Below, in pieces: positions 27,038 to 33,036 of a DNA stretch of 33,036 bases; within the stretch, counting starts at the first letter, position 1, and the number at the start of each line of letters is the position of its first letter. This DNA is from an uncultured Burkholderiales bacterium. Lineage in GTDB: Bacteria; Pseudomonadota; Gammaproteobacteria; Burkholderiales; Burkholderiaceae_C. The DNA is taken from assembly GCA_937871935.1 (NCBI GenBank), contig CALMQI010000118.1, positions 1 to 33,036 of the forward strand. The letters run 5' to 3'. Made by a program: the position numbers and the translations under genes. The notes beneath the pieces were generated by a model. That model saw only the letters and a list, made by a program, of their open reading frames with translations, was not told the DNA's origin and made no database searches.

Positions 27038-27370
27038 CTAGGCGGCCAGCCGCTTGGCGGCCGCGTGGTGGTGGTCCTGCATGCGGTCCTTGTGCCGGCA
27101 GACCTGCCGGTCCAGCTTGTCCATCAACTGGTCGATGGCGGCATAGAGATCCTCGTGGGCCTGCTCGACAAAGATGTCGCGACCCTTGACGTGCAGGGTC
27201 ACCTCGGCTCGCTGCCGTCGTTCCTTCTCGCGCAGCTTTTCGACCGTCAACAGCACGTTCACATCGACGACCTGATCGAAGTGCCGGGTCACGCGGTCCA
27301 GTTTGGTGAGTACGTACTCGCGCAGAGCGGGCGTGACTTCCAGATGATGCCCGCTGATCGTCAAATTCAT
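27038..27370 (-). CDS. hpf: Ribosome hibernation-promoting factor, short form
   Basis: A 110-residue protein of the HPF/YfiA (RaiA) family, which binds the 30S decoding region and promotes inactive ribosome dimers in stationary phase. The fold is seen in [24 protein letters not shown], then [48 protein letters not shown] basic His-rich C-terminus follows ([16 protein letters not shown]). Lack of the dimerisation domain makes it a short HPF. ATG 27370 is chosen over the preceding in-frame TTG because AAGGAGG lies 5 bases upstream. In many betaproteobacteria rpoN directly precedes hpf; here there is none, only the corA leader region. Confidence 0.95.
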   Translation of the reverse strand: MNLTISGHHLEVTPALREYVLTKLDRVTRHFDQVVDVNVLLTVEKLREKERRQRAEVTLHVKGRDIFVEQAHEDLYAAIDQLMDKLDRQVCRHKDRMQDHHHAAAKRLAA

Positions 27371-27375
27371 CAAAG

Positions 27376-27382
27376 CCTCCTT
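27376..27382 (-). promoter_or_regulatory. Full-consensus Shine-Dalgarno (AAGGAGG) of hpf
   Basis: AAGGAGG on the minus strand ends 5 bases before ATG 27370. It is the strongest ribosome-binding site noticed in the window and fixes the start codon. It suggests efficient translation of this abundant stationary-phase protein. Confidence 0.8.
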
Positions 27383-27481
27383 CCGACGGTTGAGGAACCG
27401 GCTCGCCGGGCGTCGGGGCAGGCCGCGAGGCCACTTCGATGCGCGACGGGTCGAACCCAGTGTGCGCCCGAAAAAGCCCGC

Positions 27482-27509
27482 GTGACAACCCCATATCGGC
27501 GTGTAGGAT
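27482..27509 (+). promoter_or_regulatory. Candidate upstream promoter for corA (GTGACA-16-TAGGAT)
   Basis: GTGACA (27482-27487, five of six bases) and TAGGAT (27504-27509, four of six) are 16 bases apart. Transcription would start near 27516, with a leader of about 265 bases to corA that contains the palindrome and both hairpins. It competes with the downstream candidate at 27590-27598. Confidence 0.35.
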
Positions 27510-27534
27510 GTGTGGGTTGTGAGCGGACGAGACG

Positions 27535-27552
27535 CGCCGTGTCGACACGGCG
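27535..27552. repeat. 18-base perfect palindrome upstream of corA
   Basis: CGCCGTGTCGACACGGCG is its own reverse complement over all 18 bases, centred between 27543 and 27544. It lies between two candidate promoters. Relative to a start near 27605 its centre is at about -61.5, a spacing typical of class I activator sites. With no loop it suits a dimeric protein site better than an RNA hairpin. Confidence 0.6.
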
Positions 27553-27589
27553 GCCGCCCCGTTGTCGGCGCTCCCGGCTTGATGCGCGA

Positions 27590-27598
27590 TGTGATAAT
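27590..27598 (+). promoter_or_regulatory. Extended -10 promoter candidate for corA
   Basis: TGTGATAAT carries the TG of an extended -10 element, one spacer base and GATAAT (five of six). Predicted start is near 27605, giving a corA leader of about 175 bases. No -35 is visible, which extended -10 promoters can do without. Confidence 0.45.
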
Positions 27599-27672
27599 TC
27601 CGCGCTTCAGATTGCCTGGAGCCTCCCGCTTGGACCTGCCCCATCCGCGCTGACTGACCCGCGACGATGACC

Positions 27673-27742
27673 GGCCGCCTGCACGCGGCCCGGCGTCTGG
27701 GCGGGGCGGTCACCTACACCATGCCCCACCCCGCCGGACGCC
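27673..27742 (+). promoter_or_regulatory. Tandem GC-rich hairpins in the corA leader
   Basis: First hairpin: GGCCGC (27673-27678) pairs with GCGGCC (27685-27690) around a 6-base loop. Second, larger one: GGCGTC (27692-27697) pairs with GACGCC (27737-27742), then after a small internal loop GGCGGGG (27700-27706) pairs with CCCCGCC (27729-27735), leaving a 22-base apical loop. The structure ends 37 bases before corA ATG and has no T run after it, so it is not a plain terminator. A cis-regulatory role is inference. Confidence 0.45.
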
Positions 27743-27779
27743 TTGCCACTTCGCAGGTGTTCGCGTGTCGGAGAGCCCG

Positions 27780-28742
27780 ATGCTCAACGTCTTCACGCTC
27801 GTCAACGGGCGCCTGTTCCAGGAAGAAATCGAAAGCGCCGACGGACTGGCCGCCGTGCGCCCGATCTGGGTCGACCTGGAAGCACCGACGCCGCAGGAGA
27901 AGCAGTGGATCGCCGCTCGCTTCAGTCTGGCGATACCCGAGGACATCGTCGACGAGGACCTGGAGGAGTCGGCTCGCTTCTACGAGGAGGACAACGGCGA
28001 GCTGCACATCCGCTCCGACTTCCTGATCGACGACGATGCGACTTCTCGCAACGTGCGCGTGGCCTTTGTGCTGAAGAGCGGCGTGCTGTACTCGGTGCAC
28101 GCCGAGGACCTGCCGGTGTTTCGGCTGCTGCGCATGCGCGCACGCCGCATCCCGGCGCTGATCGAGGACGCCAAGGACGTGCTGCTCAAGCTCTATGACG
28201 CCGATGCAGAGTATTCGGCCGACGCGCTGGAGGGCATCTACGACAGCCTCGAGCTGGTCGGCAACGGCGTGCTGAAGCAGGAGGTCGACGACAAGGCGGC
28301 GGCGGCGGCGCTGGCCGCGATCGCGCGCCAGGAAGATCTGAACGGGCGCATCCGCCGCAACGTGATGGACACGCGCCGCGCGCTCAGCTTCATGATGCGC
28401 AGCCGCATGCTCAACGCCGACCAGTTCGAGGAGGCGCGACAAATCCTGCGCGACATCGATTCGCTCGACTCGCACACCGCGTTCCTGTTCGACAAGATCA
28501 ACTTCCTGATGGACGCGATCGTCGGCTTCATCAACATCAACCAGAACAAGATCATCAAGATCTTCTCGGTGGCGTCGGTCGCGCTGCTGCCGCCGACGCT
28601 GATTGCCAGCATCTACGGCATGAACTTCCGCTTCATGCCGGAGATCGGCCAGCCCTGGGGCTACCCGATGGCGCTGGCGCTGATGGCAGCGTCGGTGGCG
28701 GCGCCGTTCATCTACTTTCGGCGCAAGGGCTGGTTGCGCTAG
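27780..28742 (+). CDS. corA: CorA family magnesium/cobalt transport protein
   Basis: A 320-residue pentameric divalent-cation channel of the inner membrane. A large acidic cytoplasmic N-terminal domain (about residues 1-255) ends in the long stalk helix. Two transmembrane helices follow: about 261-281 (FSVASVALLPPTLIASIYGM) and about 293-313. The signature YGMNF lies between them, followed by RFMPEIGQPWGYP, and the protein ends RRKGWLR. ATG 27780 (MLNVFTLVNG) is preferred over GTG 27765 because it matches relatives and has GGAGA 5 bases upstream. A long structured leader precedes it. Its TAG stop shares bases with the stop of the convergent NTF2-like gene in a CTAG. Confidence 0.94.
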   Translation: MLNVFTLVNGRLFQEEIESADGLAAVRPIWVDLEAPTPQEKQWIAARFSLAIPEDIVDEDLEESARFYEEDNGELHIRSDFLIDDDATSRNVRVAFVLKSGVLYSVHAEDLPVFRLLRMRARRIPALIEDAKDVLLKLYDADAEYSADALEGIYDSLELVGNGVLKQEVDDKAAAAALAAIARQEDLNGRIRRNVMDTRRALSFMMRSRMLNADQFEEARQILRDIDSLDSHTAFLFDKINFLMDAIVGFININQNKIIKIFSVASVALLPPTLIASIYGMNFRFMPEIGQPWGYPMALALMAASVAAPFIYFRRKGWLR

Positions 28743-29179
28743 CTCGAGCCGGCGCTGGCTCGGCGACGCAGCCAGCGCATCAGCGTGCCCAGGACGGGCA
28801 GCTTCTCATACAGCTCCTCGGCGGCGTCCCAATAGTCGCGATGGCGGGTGACCCGTCCGTCGGCACCGAACTCGATGTGCGACGCGCCGCGGATGCGCAG
28901 CGGCGCACCTGACCCCCGCTGGAAGTGAAAGTCCCAGATCAGTACGCAGGCGCAGGCGTCGCACACCGCGTCGACGATCGTGAATCGCGGGGAGCGCAGC
29001 GTCGCGAACATGTGCTCGAAGAGGTGCGCGATCGCGGTGCGGCCTTGCACCTCGTTGAACGGGTCCTTGAAGCGGGCCTCGTCGGCGTACAGGGCTTCGA
29101 TGTCGCGCAGGCTGGCGGGGGTGAGCCGCTCGTACCAGTCGACCAGGCGGGCCACCCGGGCGTCGTCGGTTGCGATCAC
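28739..29179 (-). CDS. NTF2-like/SnoaL-type small protein
   Basis: A 146-residue cytoplasmic protein of the NTF2-like fold. Typical segments are RVARLVDWYERLTPASLRDIEALYADEARFKDPFNEVQGRTAIAHLFEHMF near the N-terminus and SHIEFGADGRVTRHRDYWDAAEELYEKLPVLGTLMRWLRRR at the C-terminus. Such proteins are isomerases, hydratases or ligand binders, and the role here is unknown. The start is GTG 29179, since no ATG fits; it lies 8 bases after the SDR stop. It is the last gene of the lipid-modification cluster, so a lipid or steroid-like ligand is plausible but inferred. Confidence 0.85.
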   Translation of the reverse strand: MIATDDARVARLVDWYERLTPASLRDIEALYADEARFKDPFNEVQGRTAIAHLFEHMFATLRSPRFTIVDAVCDACACVLIWDFHFQRGSGAPLRIRGASHIEFGADGRVTRHRDYWDAAEELYEKLPVLGTLMRWLRRRASAGSS

Positions 29180-29187
29180 GCCGCCGG

Positions 29188-29973
29188 TCAATCGCGCAGC
29201 GCGCGGCCGACCAGCCGCAGATAGAGTCCCTGCCCCAGCGCGCGCAGCGCCTTCATGGCCCAGGTGAACTGCCACGGGAAGTGGATCTCGAAGCGGCCCG
29301 AGCGCCAGCCGCTCACGATGGCCACCGCGGCCTGCTCGGGAGTCAGCAATGCGGGCATGGAGAACGCATTGTGCGCGGTGAGCGGCGTGCGCACGAAGCC
29401 CGGGTTGACCAGCGACACGGCCACGCCGTGCGGCGCCAGGTCGAGGTACAGCGTCTCGGCCAGGTTGATCAGCGCCGCCTTGGTCGGGCCGTAGGCCAAC
29501 GCGCGCGGCAGGCCGCGGTAACCGGCGACGCTGGCCACGATGCTCAAATGGGCCGGGGCGCCGCCCTCGGCCTGGCACAGCAGTTGCGGCAGCACGCCGG
29601 CCAGCCAGTGCAGCACACCGCCCACATTGACCTGTTGGTGGCGCAGTGCCTCGTCGAGATCGAACTGCGTCGCGCTCATGGCGCTGTAGTGGCCGGCGCA
29701 ATACATCGTCAGGTCGATGCGCCCGTGCCGGCGCACGATGGCCTCGCAGGCCGCGCGCATGCTGTCGCGCGAGGTCACGTCGACAACCACTGCCTCGCTG
29801 TCGACATGCCCGGCGACGAATTCGTCGAGCGCGGCCGCGTTGCGGGCCGACACGATCACCGTTGCGCCCAGCGTGTGCAGCCGGTGGGCCGTGGCGCGGC
29901 CGATGCCGCTGGAGGCGCCGACCAGCCAGACCACGCGGCCCTGCCAGTCGATGATCCGGGCGTTCAGCGACAT
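29188..29973 (-). CDS. Short-chain dehydrogenase/reductase
   Basis: A 261-residue classical SDR. The nucleotide-binding motif GASSGIG is at residues 19-25, CAGHYS replaces the usual NAG segment, and the catalytic residues are in SIVASVAGYRG (Ser) and AYGPTKAAL (Tyr-x-x-x-Lys). NPGFVRTPLT completes the family pattern. The C-terminus ends in an amphipathic or membrane-associated stretch (FPWQFTWAMKALRALGQGLYLRLVGRALRD), seen in SDRs that act on lipids. It lies between a broken DUF3833 gene and the NTF2-like gene, in the cluster with a cyclopropane-fatty-acid-synthase-like enzyme. The substrate is unknown; reduction of a modified fatty acyl chain is a guess from context. Confidence 0.9.
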   Translation of the reverse strand: MSLNARIIDWQGRVVWLVGASSGIGRATAHRLHTLGATVIVSARNAAALDEFVAGHVDSEAVVVDVTSRDSMRAACEAIVRRHGRIDLTMYCAGHYSAMSATQFDLDEALRHQQVNVGGVLHWLAGVLPQLLCQAEGGAPAHLSIVASVAGYRGLPRALAYGPTKAALINLAETLYLDLAPHGVAVSLVNPGFVRTPLTAHNAFSMPALLTPEQAAVAIVSGWRSGRFEIHFPWQFTWAMKALRALGQGLYLRLVGRALRD

Positions 29974-29983
29974 GCCGAGTCCT

Positions 29984-30150
29984 TCAGGGGCGCCGGAACG
30001 CCAGCAGCACTTCGCCGAGCCGAATGCCGAACTTGCCGATCGTCGCCCGATCGATCAGCGCCGTGTCGTCGATGAGGACCATCCAGTCGTCGAACTGCAC
30101 CTCGACCGCGCGGCCCTCGACCGGCGGGTGACGGTGCCAAGGCCACTCAT
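29984..30150 (-). pseudogene. Broken DUF3833 lipoprotein gene (start and last ~45 codons only)
   Basis: After the methyltransferase gene, one frame ending at 29984 encodes VEVQFDDWMVLIDDT, then TIGKFGIRLGEVLLAFRRP. This matches the C-terminal end of DUF3833 lipoproteins, which are normally about 170-180 residues. The front of such a protein (lipobox and beta-strands, roughly 120 residues) is missing. An ATG at 30150 overlaps the methyltransferase stop as ATGA, as a coupled DUF3833 start would, but it is in a different frame from the tail and stops after 31 codons. An out-of-frame internal deletion explains both ends. An assembly error is the alternative. Confidence 0.65.
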
Positions 30151-31406
30151 CGGCGATGCTGCAGCGTGAACTGCACGACGTCGGTCTGGCCGGTGGCGAA
30201 GGCCGCTTCGCAGTAGGCGAGGTAGAAGTTCCAGGTGCGCAGGAAGCGGCGATCGAAGCCGAGTTGCAGCACGGCCGCCTCCTGGCGCTGGAATCGCACC
30301 TGCCAGCGGCGCAGCGTCTCGGCATAGTCGGGGCCGAACGCCAGCTCGTCGACCACCACCAGCCCGGCGCGTTCTGCCTCGGCACGGAACGCGGCGCGGC
30401 TGGGCAGCAGGCCGCCCGGAAAGACGTATTGCTGGATGAAGTCGGTGCCCGACAGATAGCGCGCGAACAGATCGTCGCGGATCGTGATCGACTGGATGCA
30501 GGCGCGGCCGCCCGGTTTGAGCCGGTCGCGCAGCAGCGCGAAGAACGACGGCCAGTAGGCGTGGCCGACCGCCTCGAACATCTCGATCGAGACGATCGCC
30601 TCGAACGGTTCGTCGTCGATGTCGCGGTAGTCCTGCAGACGCAGTTCGGCCTTTGACGATGCGCCCGAGGCGGCCAGTCGGGCCCGCGCGAAGGCCAGCT
30701 GCTCGGTCGACAGGGTCACGCCGGTGACGCGGCTGCCGAAGTGGTGCACGGCGCAGTCGGCGAGTGCGCCCCAGCCGCACCCCACCTCGAGCACGCGAGC
30801 GCCTGGCCCCGCACCGCATTGCTGCAGGGCGCGCCGCATCTTGGCCTGCTGGGCGGCCTCGGTCGATTGCGTCTGGTCAGCGCCGAACCAGCCGCTCGAA
30901 TAGCTCATCGTGTCGTCGAGCCACAGGCGGTAGAACGCATTGCCGAGGTCGTAGTGGGCGTGGATGTTGCGGCGGCTGCCCTCGCGCGTGTTGCGATGGC
31001 GCAGGTGGCGCAGGCGATGCATCCAGCCTGCCCACGACTTGCCGTACACCAGCGGCTGCAGCGCGTCGCGGTTCACCATCGCCAGCCGCAGCAGCGTGGT
31101 CAGGTCGGGCGTAGTCCACTCGGCGGCCAGGAAGGTTTCGGCAAAGCCGATGTCGCCGCCGCGCAGCGCGGCCACCAACGGTTGCCAGCTGCTCAGGCAA
31201 AGGGTTGCGTGCGGGTGCGCCGTCGACGGCTGGCCGAAGCGGACCCAGTCGCCACCCGGGAGCCGCAGGTCCAGGCAGCCGTGCTGCAGGCGGCGCAGCA
31301 CGGCCAGCACGGTGCGGGCCGCCCACGGCACCCGGCCGTGGGCCTGCGCAGTCGGCGCCGTTTGCGCCAGGGTGCGCATCGACAGGAGGGGCGGGTTCGA
31401 TCTCAT
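30147..31406 (-). CDS. Cyclopropane-fatty-acyl-phospholipid synthase family methyltransferase
   Basis: A 419-residue SAM-dependent enzyme that transfers a methyl or methylene group to unsaturated acyl chains of membrane phospholipids. The N-terminal lipid-binding domain spans about residues 20-130. NIHAHYDLGNAFYRLWLDDTMSYSSGWF leads into SAM motif I VLEVGCGWGAL. IVSIEMFEAVGHAYWPSFF, FIQQYVFPGGLLP and the C-terminal TWNFYLAYCEAAFATGQTDVVQFTL are family hallmarks. ATG 31406 overlaps the DUF1365 stop by ATGA. In clusters with DUF1365 and the FAD protein this paralogue is distinct from housekeeping Cfa and may make another methylated or cyclised fatty acid. The precise product is not known from sequence. 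Confidence 0.9.
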   Translation of the reverse strand: MRSNPPLLSMRTLAQTAPTAQAHGRVPWAARTVLAVLRRLQHGCLDLRLPGGDWVRFGQPSTAHPHATLCLSSWQPLVAALRGGDIGFAETFLAAEWTTPDLTTLLRLAMVNRDALQPLVYGKSWAGWMHRLRHLRHRNTREGSRRNIHAHYDLGNAFYRLWLDDTMSYSSGWFGADQTQSTEAAQQAKMRRALQQCGAGPGARVLEVGCGWGALADCAVHHFGSRVTGVTLSTEQLAFARARLAASGASSKAELRLQDYRDIDDEPFEAIVSIEMFEAVGHAYWPSFFALLRDRLKPGGRACIQSITIRDDLFARYLSGTDFIQQYVFPGGLLPSRAAFRAEAERAGLVVVDELAFGPDYAETLRRWQVRFQRQEAAVLQLGFDRRFLRTWNFYLAYCEAAFATGQTDVVQFTLQHRR

Positions 31407-32194
31407 CGGGTGAAGGCCACCGAAGGTGGGCTCGGCTTCGAGAACCAGGGCACGCGCTTGATCCACAGGCGCAAGGCGTGCCAGTGGATGCGCAACAGCA
31501 CGCCCGAGACGGCCAGTGGCATGCGCCACAGCACGCGGCGCAGACCGGCGGACGTGAGCGGACGGGACACGCCGCCGACGCTCGTCGTCAGCAGCGGGCC
31601 GGCATCGTCGTCGACGTCGATGCGCACCAGCACGCGTCCCGTGGACACAGCGTCTGCCAGATCGGTGCGCATGAAGCGAAAGCGATAGGTGCCACGCAGA
31701 TCGCAGAACGGCGACACGTGAAAGACCTTGCTGGCGCGCTGTTCGACGCCGAAGGCGAGCGTCGGCCCGTCGAGCACATAGCAGTGGCGCTCACCGAAGG
31801 TGTTGTTGACCTCGGCGATCACCGCGCGCAACGTGCCGTCGTGCCGATGGCAGTACCAGAAGCTGACCGGCTTGAAGGCATGGCCCAGCACGCGCAGAGA
31901 GGTCTGCAGCCAGATCTCGCCGTCGACACCGTCGATGCCCTGAGCCGTGAGCAGCGACTCGATCCACGCCAGGCAATCGGGACCGCCGGCACCGTGATCG
32001 GCGTCATGAAAGGCGACCCCGCCGCGTCGATTGCGCCGCAACAGCGCGCACGGCACGTCGCGCAGCCGGCGCAGCGGCAGCATGACGAACCAATGCCCAT
32101 AGCAGAGCGCGTGTGCCGTCGGCCGCAACCGCGCATGCCGCACCGTGCCGACGACGAGCCGCACGCCCGGCTCGGCAATGGGCCCGGCGCTCAT
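31403..32194 (-). CDS. DUF1365 family protein
   Basis: A 263-residue protein of uncharacterised family DUF1365, regularly found between an FAD amine-oxidase-like gene and a Cfa-like gene. Conserved stretches include the N-terminal VVGTVRHARLRPTAHALCYGHWF, AFKPVSFWYCHRHDGTLRAVIAEVNNTFGERHCYVL in the middle and KVFHVSPFCDLRGTYRFRF after it. A basic C-terminus (LWIKRVPWFSKP) suggests membrane contact. ATG 32194 overlaps the stop of the upstream FAD gene, and its own stop overlaps the Cfa-like start, so all three are coupled. The reaction is unknown; involvement in acyl-chain modification is inferred from the neighbours. Confidence 0.9.
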   Translation of the reverse strand: MSAGPIAEPGVRLVVGTVRHARLRPTAHALCYGHWFVMLPLRRLRDVPCALLRRNRRGGVAFHDADHGAGGPDCLAWIESLLTAQGIDGVDGEIWLQTSLRVLGHAFKPVSFWYCHRHDGTLRAVIAEVNNTFGERHCYVLDGPTLAFGVEQRASKVFHVSPFCDLRGTYRFRFMRTDLADAVSTGRVLVRIDVDDDAGPLLTTSVGGVSRPLTSAGLRRVLWRMPLAVSGVLLRIHWHALRLWIKRVPWFSKPSPPSVAFTR

Positions 32195-32757
32195 GCCGCC
32201 ACCGGGCGCGGCAGGTCGGCGGCGGCCAGCCGCTCGTGCAGCCGGCGCGTCACGCGCAGCGCCGATTGCAGACCATCTTCGTGAAAACCATGGCCGGCCC
32301 AGGCGCCGCAGAACCAGACACCGGCGTCGCCCTGGATCGTGTCGAGCCGGCCTTGCGCGGCGAGCGCTTCGACATCGAACACCGGATGATCGAAGTCGTG
32401 TTCCTCGATCACCGACTCCGTCCGCGGCTCGCGCAGCGGATTGAGCGACACGATGACCGGCCGTTGCCACGGCAGCGGTTGCAGGCGATTGATCAGGTAG
32501 TGCAGGCACGCGCTGCGCTGGCCGTCGGCCTCGCCGGACTCGAAGTTCCAGGCGGCCCAGGCCTTGCGCCGCCGTGGCAGCAACTGCTCGTCGGTGTGCA
32601 GCACCGCCCGGTTGCGCTGGTAGCGGACGGCACCGAGCACCGAGCGCTCGACGGGCGACGCATCGGCCAGAAGGGCCAGCGCCTGCGGGCTGTGGCAGGC
32701 CATCACCACGTCGTCGAAGCGTTCGCTGCCTTGGGCGTGGCAGACCCACACCCCGGC
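32191..32757 (-). CDS. FAD-dependent amine-oxidase-like protein (C-terminal part only)
   Basis: About 186 residues equal to the C-terminal part of the NAD/FAD-binding proteins (normally about 420-440 residues) that precede DUF1365 genes. Recognisable segments are GSERFDDVVMACHSPQALALL, AVRYQRNRAVLHTDEQLLPRRRKAWAAWNF and GVWFCGAWAGHGFHEDGLQSALRV, the last being the FAD-contacting end. Similarity stops at about 32757: the minus-strand frame runs on without family likeness and meets a stop at 32854-32856. The N-terminal dinucleotide-binding domain is therefore missing. The GTG at 32751 is not a credible native start. Loss at a contig junction is more likely than a natural truncation. Confidence 0.8.
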   Translation of the reverse strand, partial: AGVWVCHAQGSERFDDVVMACHSPQALALLADASPVERSVLGAVRYQRNRAVLHTDEQLLPRRRKAWAAWNFESGEADGQRSACLHYLINRLQPLPWQRPVIVSLNPLREPRTESVIEEHDFDHPVFDVEALAAQGRLDTIQGDAGVWFCGAWAGHGFHEDGLQSALRVTRRLHERLAAADLPRPVAA

Positions 32758-32763
32758 GCCGCC

Positions 32764-32909
32764 GCGCCCCGGTGGCCGCCGCCGGATTCGTGGCCTGGGA
32801 GCGGGTGGTGGAGCACCCTCTGCTGCCGCTGCGCTACTTCGCCAACCGCCGCTTCACCATCCCCATGGTCACCCAGGCGCTGTGCCAGATCTCCTACCAG
32901 GGCGGTTTC
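32764..32909 (+). other. Fragment of an MFS (DHA2/EmrB-like) transporter gene
   Basis: In the plus frame beginning 32766, about 45 residues read AAGFVAWERVVEHPLLPLRYFANRR and then FTIPMVTQALCQISYQGGF. The pattern of a short acidic/basic linker, PLLPLRYF, an NRRFT turn and a new hydrophobic helix is that of the mid-region of 14-helix drug transporters. Neither end of a transporter gene is present. It follows directly on the broken FAD gene, on the other strand, and runs into unrelated sequence after GGF. Most likely a chimeric join. Confidence 0.5.
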
Positions 32910-33036
32910 GCCTACGTCGAAGCCGAATACGGCGACGAGAGTGCGAGTGTGTTCGAAGTCGGCTTCAAGCGCGACTTCAGTGACGTGCGCCTGAACGTCG
33001 CTGCGTTCTACGGCGACTACGAGGATCTTCAGGTCT
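32910..33036 (+). other. Fragment of a TonB-dependent receptor gene
   Basis: In the same plus frame about 42 residues read YGDESASVFEVGFKRDFSD, then VRLNVAAFYGDYEDLQV. This matches the barrel segment of TonB-dependent receptors, where an E-x-G-F/L-K strand is followed by R-L-x-x-N-x-A-x-F-Y-x-D-Y-x-D-L-Q. Base composition is visibly less GC-rich than the preceding piece. The fragment runs off the right edge and has no start. It is in frame with the transporter fragment, which may be chance (one in three). Confidence 0.55.

Larger units (their letters stand above)
27371..27779 (+). other. Gene-free 409-base region between divergent hpf and corA
   Basis: The only stretch above 300 bases without a gene. 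It holds the hpf ribosome-binding site (27376-27382), two possible plus-strand promoters (27482-27509 and 27590-27598), an 18-base perfect palindrome (27535-27552) and two GC-rich hairpins (27673-27742) in the presumed corA leader. Start codons inside it open only short frames, or frames that overlap corA out of phase and resemble no family I know. No tRNA-like structure was seen. Confidence 0.6.

Noticed and set aside
25357..27189. Long plus-strand open frame opposite hprK, ptsN and hpf (about 610 codons)
   Set aside because: It spans three real genes and the gaps between them, resembles no protein and has low-complexity content (many Gln, His, Arg). It is a by-product of high GC.
27417..27434. 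Sigma54-like sequence (GTGGC...TGCC) before hpf on the minus strand
   Set aside because: The GG and GC elements are 11 bases apart rather than the required 10, and the flanking consensus is poor.
27667..28026. Open frame starting at ATG 27667 in the corA leader (119 codons)
   Set aside because: Most of it overlaps corA out of frame and its composition is Arg/Ser-rich. It might act as a translated leader, but there is no Shine-Dalgarno sequence or likeness to support a gene.

Overview
The window is chromosomal DNA of a GC-rich Gram-negative bacterium, almost certainly a betaproteobacterium of the order Burkholderiales (Rubrivivax/Leptothrix/Comamonadaceae-like). The evidence is gene order: lptD-surA-rsmA divergent from an amgK-type kinase; bamE-dapB-exbB-exbD-leuS-lptE-holA divergent from fur; and hpf, ptsN and hprK in series. 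Coding density is high, many neighbours overlap by ATGA or GTGA, and no tRNA, rRNA, insertion sequence or CRISPR array is visible. The exact genus cannot be told from the sequence alone.

Region by region. 1-2930: a partial crotonase-family isomerase (-), then a monoacylglycerol-lipase-like hydrolase and an M20 metallopeptidase (+). 2974-8691: an amgK-like sugar kinase (-), divergent from lptD, surA and rsmA (+), which cover outer-membrane LPS and protein assembly and 16S rRNA methylation. 8739-9761: a secreted barnase-type RNase and its barstar-type inhibitor (-), behind their own promoter. 9953-15101: malic enzyme maeB (-), divergent from a DctS/DctR-like two-component system (+). 15122-18112: thiL, pgpA, a pncC/cinA-type deamidase and a glyoxylate/hydroxypyruvate reductase (+), each start overlapping the previous stop. 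18126-24809: a seven-gene minus-strand run, bamE, dapB, exbB, exbD, leuS, lptE, holA, with fur divergent at its head. 25363-27370: hpf, ptsN and hprK (-), with an intrinsic terminator after hpf. 27371-27779: the only gene-free stretch above 300 bases, a structured leader before corA (+). 28739-32757: a lipid-modification cluster (-) of FAD amine-oxidase-like protein, DUF1365, cyclopropane-fatty-acid-synthase-like methyltransferase, a broken DUF3833 gene, an SDR and an NTF2-like protein. 32758-33036: two short unrelated gene pieces (MFS transporter, then TonB-dependent receptor), which look like a chimeric contig end.

Most of the window is housekeeping: envelope biogenesis (LptD, LptE, BamE, SurA, ExbBD, DapB), cofactor and lipid synthesis (ThiL, PgpA), replication and translation (HolA, LeuS, RsmA, HPF) and nutrient control (PtsN, HprK, Fur, Dct-like system). 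The accessory or unusual parts are the barnase/barstar pair with an extended inhibitor, the palindrome- and hairpin-rich corA leader, a recurring -10 hexamer exactly seven bases before three ATG codons (possible leaderless transcripts), the broken DUF3833 gene, and the mosaic end. I did not find a clearly new multi-gene system. The RNase/inhibitor pair and the corA leader are the best candidates for follow-up.
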